The notes beneath the pieces are model-generated. The model worked only from the letters and a program-made list of their open reading frames with translations, made no database searches and had not been told where the DNA came from. Of a stretch of DNA of 64,000 nucleotides, positions 21,201-30,057 are shown one piece after another. Both the position numbers and the translations under genes were made by a program. Numbering within the stretch: the first letter of the stretch is position 1; every line of letters begins with the position of its first letter. The stretch is from Streptococcus oralis (lineage in GTDB: Bacteria; Bacillota; Bacilli; Lactobacillales; Streptococcaceae), in assembly GCF_001075875.1 (NCBI RefSeq), contig NZ_JUOS01000092.1, positions 1-64,000 of the forward strand. The letters are read 5' to 3'.

Positions 21201-24200
21201 ACCAAAAATTCCAGGAACCTTAAATAAGGGAATTGGTGGAGAACATGGTATAGATAAATTTAATCCAGCAGGAGTTATCCAAAATAGAAAAGATAAAAAT
21301 ACAACATCCCTAGATCAAAATCCAGAATTATTTGCTTTCAATAACGAAGGGATCAACGCACCATCATCAAGTGGTTCTAATATTGCTAAAATTTATCCTT
21401 TAGATTCAAATGGAAATCCTCAAGATGCTCAACTTGAGAGAGGATTAACACCTTCTCCACTTGTATTAAGAAGTGCAGAAGAAGGATTGATTTCAATAGT
21501 AAATACAAATAAGGAGGGAGAAAATCAAATTGACTTAAAAGTCATTTCGAGAGAACACTTTGTTAAAGGAATTTTAAACTCTAAAAGAAATGATGCAAAG
21601 GGAATCAAATCTTCTAAGCTAAAAGTTTGGGGCGACTTGAAATGGGATGGACTCATCTATAATCCTAGAGGGAAAGAAGAAAATGCACCAGAAAGCAAGG
21701 ATACCAAAGATCCAGCTACTAGGATAAGAGGTCAATTTGAACCGATTGCGGAAGGTCAATATTTCTATAAATTTAAATATAGATTAACTAAAGATTACCC
21801 ATGGCAGGTTTCCTATATTCCAGTAAAAATTGATAACACAGCCCCTAAGATTGTTTCGGTTGATTTTTCAAATCCTGAAAAAATTAAGCTGATCACAAAG
21901 GATACTTATCACAAGGTAAAAGATCAATACAAGAATGAAACTTTATTTGCGAGAGATCAAAAAGAACATCCTGAAAAATTTGACGAGATTGCCAACGAAG
22001 TTTGGTATGCCGGCGCCGCTCTGGTTAATGAAGATGGAGAGGTTGAGAAAAATCTTGAAGTAACTTATGCAGGTGAGGGTCAAGGAAGAAATAGGAAACT
22101 TGACAAAGACGGAAATACCATTTATGAAATTAATGGTGCAGGAGATTTAAGAGGAAAAATCATTGAAGTCATTGCATTAGATGGCTCTAGCAATTTCACA
22201 AAGATTCATAGAATTAAATTTGCTGATCATGCAGATGAAAAGGGGATGATTTCCTATTATCTAGTAGATCCTGATCAAGATTCATCTAAATATCAAAAGC
22301 TTGGCGAGATTGCCGAATCTAAATTTAAAAATTTAGAAAATAGAAAAGAGGATAGTCTTAAAAAAGATACAACTGAGGAAGAAAATCATCAAGACAATGA
22401 AGAGTCTATCGAAGAAAAATCTAGCTTGACTATCAATAAAGCCATTTCAACAATTAGAGATTTTGAAAGAAAAGACTTGAAGAAACTCATTAAAAAGAAA
22501 TTTAGAGAAGTTGATGACTTTACAAGTGAAACTGGTAAGAGAACAGAGGAATACGATTATAAATACGATGATAAGGGGAATATCATTGCTTATGACGATG
22601 GTAGTGCCTTACAATATGAAACTGAAAAACTTGATGAAATCAAATCAAAAATTTATGGTGTTCTAAGCCCGTCTAAAGATGGACACTTTGAAATTCTTGG
22701 AAAGATAAGTAATGTTTCTAAAAATGCCAAGGTATATTATGGAAATAACTATAAATCGATAGAAATCAAAACGACCAAGTATGACTCCCACTCAAAAACA
22801 ATGACATTTGATTTATACGCTAATATTAATGATATTGTGGATGGATTAGCTTTTGCAGGAGATATGAGATTCTTTATTAAAGATGATGGTCAGATAAAAG
22901 CTGAAACTAAAATTAGAATGCCTGAAAAAAATAAGGAAACTAAGACAGAATATACGTATGCATCAAGTTATGGAAATGTAATAGAATTAGGAGAAGGTGA
23001 TCTTTCAAAAAACAAACCAACCAATTTAACGGAAATGGAATCTGGTAAAATCTATTCTGATTCAGAAAAACAACAATATCTGTTAAAAGATAACATTATT
23101 CTAAGAAAAGGCTATGCACTAAAAGTGACTACCTATAATCCTGGAAAAACGGATATGTTAGAAGGAAATGGAGTCTATAACAAGGAAGATATAGCAAAAA
23201 TCCAAAAGACCAATCCTAATCTAAGAGTCCTTTCAGAAAAAATAATTTATGCTGATAGTAGAAATGTTGAAGATGGAAGAAGTACTCAATCCGTATTAAT
23301 GTCGGCTTTAGACGGCTTTAACATTGTAAAATATCAAGTGTTTACCTTTAAAATGAACGATAAAGGGGAGGCAATCGATAAAGATGGAAATCTTGTAACA
23401 GATCCTTCTAAACTGGTATTATTTGGTAAGGATGGTAAAGAGTACACTGGAGAGGATAAGTCCAATGTAGAAGCTATAAAAGAAGATGGCTCTACGTTAT
23501 TTATTGATGCAAAACCAGTAAATCTTTCAATGGACAAGAACTACTTTAATCCATCTAAATCTAATAAAATTTATGTACGAAATCCAGAATTTTATTTAAG
23601 AGGTAAGATTTCTGATAAGGGTGGTTTTAACTGGGAGTTGAGAGTTAATGAATCGGTTGTAGATAATTATTTAATCTACGGAGATTTACACATTGATAAC
23701 ACTAGAGATTTTAACATTAAGCTTAATGTTAAAGACGGTGACATCATGGACTGGGGAATGAAAGACTATAAAGCAAACGGATTCCCAGATAAGGTAACAG
23801 ATATGGATGGAAATGTTTATCTTCAAACTGGCTATAGCGATTTGAATGCGAAAGCGGTTGGAGTACACTATCAATTTTTATATGATAATGTTAAACCAGA
23901 AGTAAACATTGATCCTAAGGGAAATACTAGTATCGAATATGCTGACGGAAAATCTGTTGTCTTTAATATCAATGATAAAAGAAATAATGGATTCGATGGT
24001 GAGATTCAAGACAAACATATTTATGTAAATGGAAAAGAATATAAATCATTTGATGATATTAAACAACTAACAGATAAGACACTAAACATTAAGATTGTTG
24101 TAAAAGATTTCGCAAGAAATACGACCGTAAAAGAATTCATTTTAAACAAGGATACGGGAGAGGTGAGCGAACTAAAACCTCAGATGGTAACTGTGACCAT

Positions 24201-24858
24201 TCAAAATGGAAAAGAAATGAGTTCAACGATAGTGTCGGAAGAAGATTTCATTTTACCTGTCTATAAGGGTGAATTAGAAAAAGGATATCAATTTGATGGC
24301 TGGGAAATTGCTGGTTTCGAAGGTAAAAAAGGCACTGGCTATGTTATTAATGTATCAAAAGATACCCTTATAAAACCTGTATTCAAGAAAATAGAGGAGA
24401 AAAAGGAGGAGGAAAATAAACCTACTTTTTATGTATCCAAAAAGAAAGACAACCCACAGGCAAATCCTAGTCAATTAGATGAAAATTACAAAAAGGAGGA
24501 TTTACAAAGAGAAAATCATTCACACAAATCTGATTCAACTAAGGATGTCACAGCTACAGTTTCTGTACAAGTAAATTATAGTCAATTAGATGAAAGTCAA
24601 AGATCTGATTCAACTGAGGATGTCAAAGTTACAGTTCCTGATGAAAATGATAAAAACTTTAAAAATAAGAAGGAAGTTTATCTTAATGCACCAGAGAACA
24701 TAGATAATAAACATACAAATATTGATAGTAAATCAACTACTAACAATGATAGGTTGCCAAAAACCGGAACAGTTAGCGAAGTCTTCACGTCATTGATTGC
24801 CGGAATAATGTTTACCTTAGGTGCATTTCTTGGATTAAAGAAAAAAGATCAAGATTAA
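18283..24858 (+). CDS. prtA: Cell-wall-anchored subtilisin-like serine protease PrtA
   Basis: A very large (2191 residues) surface protease close to pneumococcal PrtA. A signal peptide covers about 1-28, followed by a charged pro-region to about 200. The S8 catalytic residues are D237 (NIDTG), H304 (DPHGMH), N406 (oxyanion, ATGN) and S695 (SGTSMATP), so it looks active. A PA-type insert lies between N406 and S695. Long beta-rich A and B domains follow to about 2000, then a repeat-containing linker, then LPKTG at 2158-2162, a hydrophobic segment and a basic tail for sortase A anchoring. It stands alone between an IS relic and convergent ald. Known roles of the family are cleavage of host or surface proteins; the substrate here is not determined. 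Confidence 0.95.
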   Translation: MKKSTVLSLTTAAVILAAYVPNEVVLAETSSSEDAVTISDKEKVAVDKETENKEKHEDIHNAIETLKHTEEKKTTIIEEKEVVSKNPVIDNNTSNEEAKIKEENSNQSQGDHADSFVNKNTENLNKEDKVVYIAEFKDKESGEKAIKELANLKDTKVLYTYDTVFNGSAIETIKSNLDKIKLIEGISSVERSQKVQPMMNHARKEIGVEEAIDYLKSINAPFGKNFDGRGMVISNIDTGTDYRHKAMRIDDDAKGSMRFKKEDLKGTDKKFWLSDKIPHAFNYYNGGKITVEKADDGSDYFDPHGMHIAGILAGNDTEKDIKNFNGIDGIAPNAQIFSYKMYSDAGSGFAGDETMFHAIEDSIKHNVDVVSVSSGFTGTGLVGEKYWEAIRALRKAGIPMVVATGNYATSASSSSWDLVANNNLKMTDTGNVTRTAAHEDAIAVASAKNQTVEFDKVNIGGESFKYRNIGAFFDKNKIMTNEDGSKAPSKLNFVYIGKGQDQDLIGLDLKGKIAVMDRIYTKDLKDAFKRATDKGARAIMVVNTVNYYNRDNWTELPAMGYEADEGTKSQVFSISGDDGVKLWNMINPDKKTEVKRNNKEDFKDKLEQYYPIDMESYNSNKPNVGDEKEIDFKFASDTDKELYKEDIIVPAGSTSWGPRIDLLLKPDVSAPGKNIKSTLNVINGKSTYGYMSGTSMATPIVAASTVLIRPKLKEMLERPVLKNLKGDDKIDLTSLTKIALQNTARPMMDATSWKEKSQYFASPRQQGAGLINVANALRNEVVATFKNTDSKGLVNSYGSISLKEIKGDKKYFTIKLHNTSNRPLTFKVSASAVTTDALTDRLKLDETYKDEKSPDGKQIVPEIHPEKVKDANITFEHDTFTIGPNSSFDLNAVINVGEAKNKNKFVESFIHFESVEEMEALNSNGKKTNFQPSLSMPLMGFAGDWNKEPILDKWAWEEGSKSKTMEGYDDDGKPKIPGTLNKGIGGEHGIDKFNPAGVIQNRKDKNTTSLDQNPELFAFNNEGINAPSSSGSNIAKIYPLDSNGNPQDAQLERGLTPSPLVLRSAEEGLISIVNTNKEGENQIDLKVISREHFVKGILNSKRNDAKGIKSSKLKVWGDLKWDGLIYNPRGKEENAPESKDTKDPATRIRGQFEPIAEGQYFYKFKYRLTKDYPWQVSYIPVKIDNTAPKIVSVDFSNPEKIKLITKDTYHKVKDQYKNETLFARDQKEHPEKFDEIANEVWYAGAALVNEDGEVEKNLEVTYAGEGQGRNRKLDKDGNTIYEINGAGDLRGKIIEVIALDGSSNFTKIHRIKFADHADEKGMISYYLVDPDQDSSKYQKLGEIAESKFKNLENRKEDSLKKDTTEEENHQDNEESIEEKSSLTINKAISTIRDFERKDLKKLIKKKFREVDDFTSETGKRTEEYDYKYDDKGNIIAYDDGSALQYETEKLDEIKSKIYGVLSPSKDGHFEILGKISNVSKNAKVYYGNNYKSIEIKTTKYDSHSKTMTFDLYANINDIVDGLAFAGDMRFFIKDDGQIKAETKIRMPEKNKETKTEYTYASSYGNVIELGEGDLSKNKPTNLTEMESGKIYSDSEKQQYLLKDNIILRKGYALKVTTYNPGKTDMLEGNGVYNKEDIAKIQKTNPNLRVLSEKIIYADSRNVEDGRSTQSVLMSALDGFNIVKYQVFTFKMNDKGEAIDKDGNLVTDPSKLVLFGKDGKEYTGEDKSNVEAIKEDGSTLFIDAKPVNLSMDKNYFNPSKSNKIYVRNPEFYLRGKISDKGGFNWELRVNESVVDNYLIYGDLHIDNTRDFNIKLNVKDGDIMDWGMKDYKANGFPDKVTDMDGNVYLQTGYSDLNAKAVGVHYQFLYDNVKPEVNIDPKGNTSIEYADGKSVVFNINDKRNNGFDGEIQDKHIYVNGKEYKSFDDIKQLTDKTLNIKIVVKDFARNTTVKEFILNKDTGEVSELKPQMVTVTIQNGKEMSSTIVSEEDFILPVYKGELEKGYQFDGWEIAGFEGKKGTGYVINVSKDTLIKPVFKKIEEKKEEENKPTFYVSKKKDNPQANPSQLDENYKKEDLQRENHSHKSDSTKDVTATVSVQVNYSQLDESQRSDSTEDVKVTVPDENDKNFKNKKEVYLNAPENIDNKHTNIDSKSTTNNDRLPKTGTVSEVFTSLIAGIMFTLGAFLGLKKKDQD
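24466..24640 (+). repeat. Imperfect repeat in the PrtA linker before LPKTG
   Basis: Two related segments encode NPSQLDEN...SDSTKDVTATV and NYSQLDES...SDSTEDVKVTV. They lie between the last structured domain and the wall anchor. Confidence 0.7.
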
Positions 24859-25116
24859 GACAAAATCTGTAGATGAAAAAGTGGTTTATGTACTGAGATT
24901 AGCTAGTGTGATGATGAAGTTTACGTTGATATTTATACTCTTTTTAAATTTATAAATGGACTTAGTTTAGATAACTAATGAATTGATTGAAAGGGTTAAT
25001 ATTGACAAATAGTGATCACATTGATTAGAAACTAGAGTCTATCAAAATTTAAATTATAAACCATGACATGAGAAAACGAGCATCTCCAAGAACGGAAATG
25101 CTCGTTTTTGAGATTT
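24859..25116. terminator. Intergenic region with bidirectional terminator (prtA side)
   Basis: AAAACGAGCAT at 25073-25083 pairs perfectly with ATGCTCGTTTT at 25098-25108, flanked by A- and T-runs on either side. The 214 bases between the prtA stop and this hairpin (24859-25072) hold nothing I recognise. Confidence 0.75.
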
Positions 25117-25147
25117 AGAAGCTAGTTTTTATGTAGCTTCTTATTTT
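25117..25147. terminator. Second hairpin (ald side)
   Basis: AGAAGCTA at 25117-25124 pairs with TAGCTTCT at 25134-25141, with T-rich or A-rich sequence on both sides. It probably terminates ald on the minus strand. Confidence 0.6.
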
Positions 25148-25171
25148 TGTAGTTTTAAATTATAAATCATT

Positions 25172-26284
25172 TTAGACAAGTTCACTGATTGAAGTGAAGT
25201 CACGTTCCAAGCCTTCTGCAACAGGCTGGCTGGTGAGGTATCCTTGATAGGTTGTCACACCTTCAAGCAAGCCTGCGTCTTCTAGGATAGCTTTCTTAAA
25301 TCCTTTTCCTGCCAAGGCTTCGATATATGGAAGAGTCACATTAGTAAGGGCAATCGTAGATGTGCGAGCAACTGCTCCAGGAATGTTAGCAACGGCATAG
25401 TGAAGAACACCGTGTTTTTCATAGACTGGTTCATCGTGAGTTGTCACACGGTCAGCTGTCGCTATAACACCACCTTGGTCAACAGCAACGTCAACAATGA
25501 CAGAACCAGGACGCATTTGTTGTACCATTTCATCTGTCACCAATTTAGGAGCTTTGGCACCAGGAATCAAGACAGCACCGATAACAACGTCTGCTTCACG
25601 CACACTTGCTTTGATATTAAATGGATTAGACATGAGTGTTTGGATTTGGTGACCAAAGACATCTTCTAGGATAGAGAGGCGTTTAGCGCTGATATCAAGA
25701 ATGGTTACTTGAGCTCCCAAACCTAGCGCAATGCGAGCTGCGTGTGTACCAACGACACCACCACCGATAATGGTTACTTTTCCTTTAGGAACACCAGGGA
25801 CACCACCGAGTAGAACTCCTGAACCACCAGCTTGTTTCGTCAAGAAGTGGGCTCCAATTTGTACTGCCATACGACCAGCAACTTCACTCATTGGAACGAG
25901 AAGCGGAAGTTGTCCTTGAGTATCACGGACTGTCTCATAAGCAACACCAGTTGTTTTAGCTGCAAGCATAGCATCAGCCAATTCTGGAGCAGCTGCCATG
26001 TGTAAGTAGGTGAAAAGAAGTAAATCCTCACGCAAGAACTGGTACTCACTAGCAAGGGGTTCCTTCACTTTAACAACTAATTCTGCAGCCCAGGCTTCAG
26101 CAGCAGTTGCGACAATTTCAGCTCCTTGCTTTTCATAGTCAGCATCAGCAAAACCAGAACCAAGTCCAGCATTTGTTTCGATGAGGACACGGTGGCCACG
26201 ACCAATGAGACTTTGTACACCAGCAGGTGTCAAAGCAACACGATTTTCATTATTTTTAATTTCCTTTGGAATTCCAATTAACAT
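25172..26284 (-). CDS. ald: Alanine dehydrogenase
   Basis: NAD-dependent oxidative deamination of L-alanine to pyruvate and ammonia, or the reverse. Starting at [10 protein letters not shown] gives 370 residues, the normal family length. The Rossmann motif [10 protein letters not shown], the substrate-binding LFTYLHMA segment and the C-terminal Ala_dh domain are intact. A GTG twelve bases further upstream (26296) would add four residues, but the partial Shine-Dalgarno GTGAG is spaced for the ATG at 26284. Monocistronic, convergent with prtA. Confidence 0.93.
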   Translation of the reverse strand: MLIGIPKEIKNNENRVALTPAGVQSLIGRGHRVLIETNAGLGSGFADADYEKQGAEIVATAAEAWAAELVVKVKEPLASEYQFLREDLLLFTYLHMAAAPELADAMLAAKTTGVAYETVRDTQGQLPLLVPMSEVAGRMAVQIGAHFLTKQAGGSGVLLGGVPGVPKGKVTIIGGGVVGTHAARIALGLGAQVTILDISAKRLSILEDVFGHQIQTLMSNPFNIKASVREADVVIGAVLIPGAKAPKLVTDEMVQQMRPGSVIVDVAVDQGGVIATADRVTTHDEPVYEKHGVLHYAVANIPGAVARTSTIALTNVTLPYIEALAGKGFKKAILEDAGLLEGVTTYQGYLTSQPVAEGLERDFTSISELV

Positions 26285-26452
26285 AGGATAACTCACTTTC
26301 TATTAAGCTGTTTCAATTTATGTATCACATCATTCGTCAGAGTTTTTGTGATGACTTTATTGTATATGAAACCGTTTTAAATTGCAAGAAAAACTTGTAA
26401 ACCTATTTCTTTTATGTTATTCTTTTAGCAACCTATTTTGGGAGGTGCAATC

Positions 26453-27022
26453 ATGGAATCACTATTTATCAAACTAGCGAAGCATCAAATTATCGAAACA
26501 GAACGCTTAGTGCTTAGACCTGTGACACTTGATGATGCAGAAGCCATGTTTGAATATGCTTCAAACCAGGAAAATACGCGCTATACTTTTCCAACCAATC
26601 AAAGTTTAGAGGAAACTAAGAATAATATTGCCCAGTTTTATCTAGCCAATCCCTTGGGTCGATGGGGCATTGAACTAAAAAGTACTGGAGAGTTTATCGG
26701 AACTATTGACTTGCACAAGATCGATACTGTTCTTAAGAAGGCAGCCATTGGTTACATTATCCATCAAAAATATTGGAATCAAGGTTTGACAACTGAAGCC
26801 AATCGTACCGTGATTGAACTAGCTTTTGAAAAGATTGGAATGAATAAGTTGACCGCTCTTCACGATAAGGATAATCCTGCTTCAGGAAAGGTCATGGAGA
26901 AATCAGGCATGCGCTTTTCTCACGAAGAACCTTATGCTAGGATGGATAAAAAAGAACCAGGTCGAATCGTAACAAGAGTGCATTATGTCTTGACCAAGGA
27001 AGATTATTTTGCAAATAAGTAA
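26453..27022 (+). CDS. GNAT family N-acetyltransferase (RimJ/RimL type)
   Basis: A 189-residue acetyl-CoA-dependent acetyltransferase resembling RimJ/RimL-type enzymes that modify protein N-termini or small amines; the substrate is unknown. Visible features are the opening ETERLVLRPVTLDDAEAMF and the acetyl-CoA-binding region around YWNQGLTTEANR, followed by NPASGKVMEKSGM. The ATG at 26453 follows GGGAGG with good spacing; an in-frame TTG at 26438 overlaps it. It is separated from comEA by a terminator. Confidence 0.85.
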   Translation: MESLFIKLAKHQIIETERLVLRPVTLDDAEAMFEYASNQENTRYTFPTNQSLEETKNNIAQFYLANPLGRWGIELKSTGEFIGTIDLHKIDTVLKKAAIGYIIHQKYWNQGLTTEANRTVIELAFEKIGMNKLTALHDKDNPASGKVMEKSGMRFSHEEPYARMDKKEPGRIVTRVHYVLTKEDYFANK

Positions 27023-27052
27023 GCAGTTGAAAAGTTTTTTCAGCTGTTTTTT
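27021..27052 (+). terminator. Terminator between acetyltransferase and comEA
   Basis: AAGCAGTTGAAA at 27021-27032 pairs with TTTCAGCTGTTT at 27038-27049 with two G-T pairs, and Ts follow. It starts at the stop codon of the acetyltransferase gene and insulates comEA from it. Confidence 0.7.
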
Positions 27053-27060
27053 CTTTCTCT

Positions 27061-27068
27061 TACGAATA
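27061..27068 (+). promoter_or_regulatory. Com-box (ComX/SigX promoter) of comEA-comEC
   Basis: TACGAATA exactly matches the streptococcal com-box recognised by the competence sigma factor ComX. It is preceded by a T-rich tract and lies 20 bases upstream of comEA. No housekeeping promoter is visible, so the operon should be expressed only during competence. Confidence 0.9.
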
Positions 27069-27087
27069 AGCTAAGAGAGGAGAAAAT

Positions 27088-27729
27088 ATGGAAGAACTTA
27101 TTGAGAAAATCAAAGAATATAAAATCATTATTATCTGTGCTGGTTTGGGCTTGGTCTTAGGCGGATTTTTCCTCCTAAAGCCAGTCGCTCAAGCACCTGC
27201 TAAGGAAACAAAGGTGCAGACTGAAGTTGCAGCTGTTCCAAAGGATTCGACGGATGAAAAGGAAGATGGAAATCAGAAGGAAGAAGCGGTGGAGCAAGAT
27301 CTAATTACTGTCGATGTCAAAGGTGCTGTCAAATCACCTGGAATCTATGACTTGCCAGTTGGAAGTCGTATCAATGATGCTGTCCAAAAAGCGGGCGGAC
27401 TGACAGATAATGCTGATAGCAAGTCTATCAATCTTGCCCAGAGAATTAGTGACGAAGCACTAGTCTATGTTCCGACTAAGGAAGAAGCTACTAGTCAAGA
27501 AATGACATCAAGTACTTCCAACAGCAAGGAAAATAAGAAAGTCAATCTCAATAAAGCTAGTTTAGAGGAACTGAAACAAGTTAAAGGCTTAGGTGCTAAA
27601 CGTGCTCAAGACATTATTGACCATCGTGAATCCAATGGTAAATTTAAGTCAGTAGATGAGCTCAAAAAGGTTTCTGGTATTGGTGCAAAAACGATAGAAA
27701 AGCTAAAAGAATATGTCACAGTGGATTAG
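27088..27729 (+). CDS. comEA: Competence DNA receptor ComEA
   Basis: Membrane-anchored DNA-binding protein that receives incoming double-stranded DNA during transformation. One N-terminal membrane segment (about 12-32) is followed by an acidic linker. A SLBB-type domain spans about 70-120 (ITVDVKGAVKSPGIYDLP). A C-terminal double helix-hairpin-helix DNA-binding domain (about 150-213) contains VNLNKASLEELKQVKGLGAKRAQ. The 213-residue length is normal. It overlaps comEC by 17 bases and is driven by the com-box. Confidence 0.95.
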   Translation: MEELIEKIKEYKIIIICAGLGLVLGGFFLLKPVAQAPAKETKVQTEVAAVPKDSTDEKEDGNQKEEAVEQDLITVDVKGAVKSPGIYDLPVGSRINDAVQKAGGLTDNADSKSINLAQRISDEALVYVPTKEEATSQEMTSSTSNSKENKKVNLNKASLEELKQVKGLGAKRAQDIIDHRESNGKFKSVDELKKVSGIGAKTIEKLKEYVTVD

Positions 27730-29932
27730 TCGCTTTCCAATTCCAAAAATCTATCTCAGTTTTCTTTTCCTATGGCTTTACTATGCAATCTTTTCAGCAA
27801 GTGTATTAGCACTTTTGGGCTTTGTCTTTTTACTGGTTTGCCTCTTTTTCCAATTTCCATGGAAAACTGTGACTAAGGTCCTCTTGATTTGCAGCATATT
27901 TGGGAGTTGGTTTATTCTTCAAAAATGGCAGCAAGAAGAAGCCGGTCAACATCACGTTGACTCAGTTGATACGGTACGAATCTTGCCTGATACAGTCAAG
28001 GTGAATGGTGATAGCTTATCTTTTCGTGGCAAGGCTGACGGTAGACTCTTTCAGGTCTATTATAAACTTCAGTCAGAAGCTGAAAAGGAAAAATTTCAAG
28101 ACTTATCTGAACTACATGAAATGGTTGTGAAAGGCAAGTTAGCTAGTCCTCAAGGAGCCAGTAATTTTGCGGGTTTTGATTATCGAAATTATCTCAAAAC
28201 ACAAGGAATTTATCAGACCTTGACTATATCCGAAATTGTGGAATCAAAGCAAATTTCTAGTTGGGATATTGGAGAAAATCTATCAAGTTTGCGGAGAAAA
28301 GCAGTTGTCTGGATAAAAAGGAATTTTCCTGATCCTATGCGTAATTATATGACAGGTCTTTTATTGGGACATTTAGATACAGACTTTGAGGAAATGAACG
28401 AACTTTATTCCAGCCTAGGAATTATTCATCTTTTTGCTTTATCTGGAATGCAAGTCGGATTTTTCATGGATGCTTTCAAGAAGTTACTTCTGCGTTTGGG
28501 TTTGACGCAAGAGAAGTTCAAATGGTTAGCCTATCCCCTCTCCATAGTTTATGCAGGCTTGACAGGATTTTCAGCATCTGTGATTAGAAGTCTTCTACAA
28601 AAGCTATTGGCTCAGCATGGTTTTAAGTCACTGGATAATTTTGCTTTAACGATTCTTATTCTATTTCTTATCATGCCGAACTTTTTCTTAACTGCTGGGG
28701 GAGTTCTTTCCTGTGCTTATGCCTTTATCCTGACAATGACTGGTGAGGAAGTAGCAGGTATAAAAGGTTTGGTTAGAGAGAGTTGCATTATTACCTTGGG
28801 AATTCTGCCAATTTTATCATTTTACTTTTCTGAATTCCAACCGTGGTCCATTCTCTTGACAATTGTCTTTTCATTCTTGTTTGACATGGTCCTATTGCCA
28901 CTTTTATCGATTCTCTTCTGTCTGTCATTTATATATCCCATCACCCAGTTCAACTTTCTCTTTGAATGGCTAGAAAACATCATACGCTATATTTCTCAGC
29001 TATCTACGAGGCCTCTTGTTTTTGGTCAGCCGAGTCTTTGGATTTTAATTCTTCTTTTGATTACTTTAGCTCTCATCTACGACTACCGAAAGAACTTGAA
29101 AAAACTATCTATGCTTGTCATAGTTGTCATCTCATTCTTTTTAGTAACCAAACATCCACTGGATAATGAAATCACAGTTCTAGATATGGAACAGGGACGG
29201 AGCATTTTCCTAAGAGACATGACAGGAAAGACCATACTACTGGATGTCGGAGAAAAATCTGAACGTGACAAGAAAGAATCCTGGCAGGAGAGGGGTTCCT
29301 CTAGCAATGCCAAACGGAGTTTAATCCCTTATCTGAAAAGTCGAGGAGTTGCAAAGATTGATCAACTTGTGCTAACGACTAGTGATACTAAGCAGTTAGA
29401 TCATGTGTTAGAAATGAGTAAAGCCTTCGAGCTTGAAGAGATTCTAGTAACTGAAGAAACATTATCTAAAAGAGAATTTATGGATAAACTGAAGGAAACC
29501 AAAATCAAGGTAGCTGCTATTAAAACTGGGCAGCAGTTGTTTATTTTTGGGAGTAGTTTGGAAGCATTCACTAGCCAAAATAGCGATAAAAAGGATTCAA
29601 TGGTCTTGTATGGAAAGTTACTAAACCAAACCTTTCTAGTTACTGGAAATTTAGAGGAGAAGTTCTTAACCAAGTCTTATCCGAAACTCCAAGCAGATGT
29701 AGTGATAACTCATCAGCAAGCATTGAAGAAAAAGACAGATATCGAAATCTTCAAAACTGTACACCCTAAAATCACGGTCATTTCAATAGACAAGAAAAAA
29801 TCATTTAAACTTAAAAATGGGGAGAATAACCAAGAAGATAAAGAACTTGAGAATTTGGTATTAAAAACTGACAAAAAGGGTGCTATACGTTTTAAAGGCT
29901 GGACTACTTGGAATGTTGAAACTGTTCAATAA
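27713..29932 (+). CDS. comEC: Competence DNA-uptake channel ComEC
   Basis: Integral membrane channel that passes single-stranded DNA into the cytoplasm. Of its 739 residues, an N-terminal membrane/OB region is followed by the Competence domain (about 210-480, with LFALSGMQVGF and ASVIRSLLQ). A C-terminal beta-lactamase-like region lies at about 480-739. That last region is clearly degenerate. Where active homologues have a GQGDS segment there is EQGRS, and the metal-binding HxHxDH position reads TSDTKQLDH, so it probably lacks nuclease chemistry. The start ATG at 27713 lies inside comEA. Confidence 0.94.
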   Translation: MSQWISRFPIPKIYLSFLFLWLYYAIFSASVLALLGFVFLLVCLFFQFPWKTVTKVLLICSIFGSWFILQKWQQEEAGQHHVDSVDTVRILPDTVKVNGDSLSFRGKADGRLFQVYYKLQSEAEKEKFQDLSELHEMVVKGKLASPQGASNFAGFDYRNYLKTQGIYQTLTISEIVESKQISSWDIGENLSSLRRKAVVWIKRNFPDPMRNYMTGLLLGHLDTDFEEMNELYSSLGIIHLFALSGMQVGFFMDAFKKLLLRLGLTQEKFKWLAYPLSIVYAGLTGFSASVIRSLLQKLLAQHGFKSLDNFALTILILFLIMPNFFLTAGGVLSCAYAFILTMTGEEVAGIKGLVRESCIITLGILPILSFYFSEFQPWSILLTIVFSFLFDMVLLPLLSILFCLSFIYPITQFNFLFEWLENIIRYISQLSTRPLVFGQPSLWILILLLITLALIYDYRKNLKKLSMLVIVVISFFLVTKHPLDNEITVLDMEQGRSIFLRDMTGKTILLDVGEKSERDKKESWQERGSSSNAKRSLIPYLKSRGVAKIDQLVLTTSDTKQLDHVLEMSKAFELEEILVTEETLSKREFMDKLKETKIKVAAIKTGQQLFIFGSSLEAFTSQNSDKKDSMVLYGKLLNQTFLVTGNLEEKFLTKSYPKLQADVVITHQQALKKKTDIEIFKTVHPKITVISIDKKKSFKLKNGENNQEDKELENLVLKTDKKGAIRFKGWTTWNVETVQ

Positions 29933-29983
29933 CGTTTTCAGAGACAACTAAACATTAAAATTGTCTAAACAATCATTCAAGGC

Positions 29984-30012
29984 TTGATTTTGAATCCTGT
30001 TTACTATAAAAT
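29984..30012 (+). promoter_or_regulatory. Promoter of the U32 gene
   Basis: TTGATT at 29984-29989, 17 bases, TAAAAT at 30007-30012. It lies 45 bases upstream of the start. Confidence 0.55.
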
Positions 30013-30057
30013 AGTTAAGATTGGTGTCAAACTTTTATATTGCAAATAGGAGAAAAA

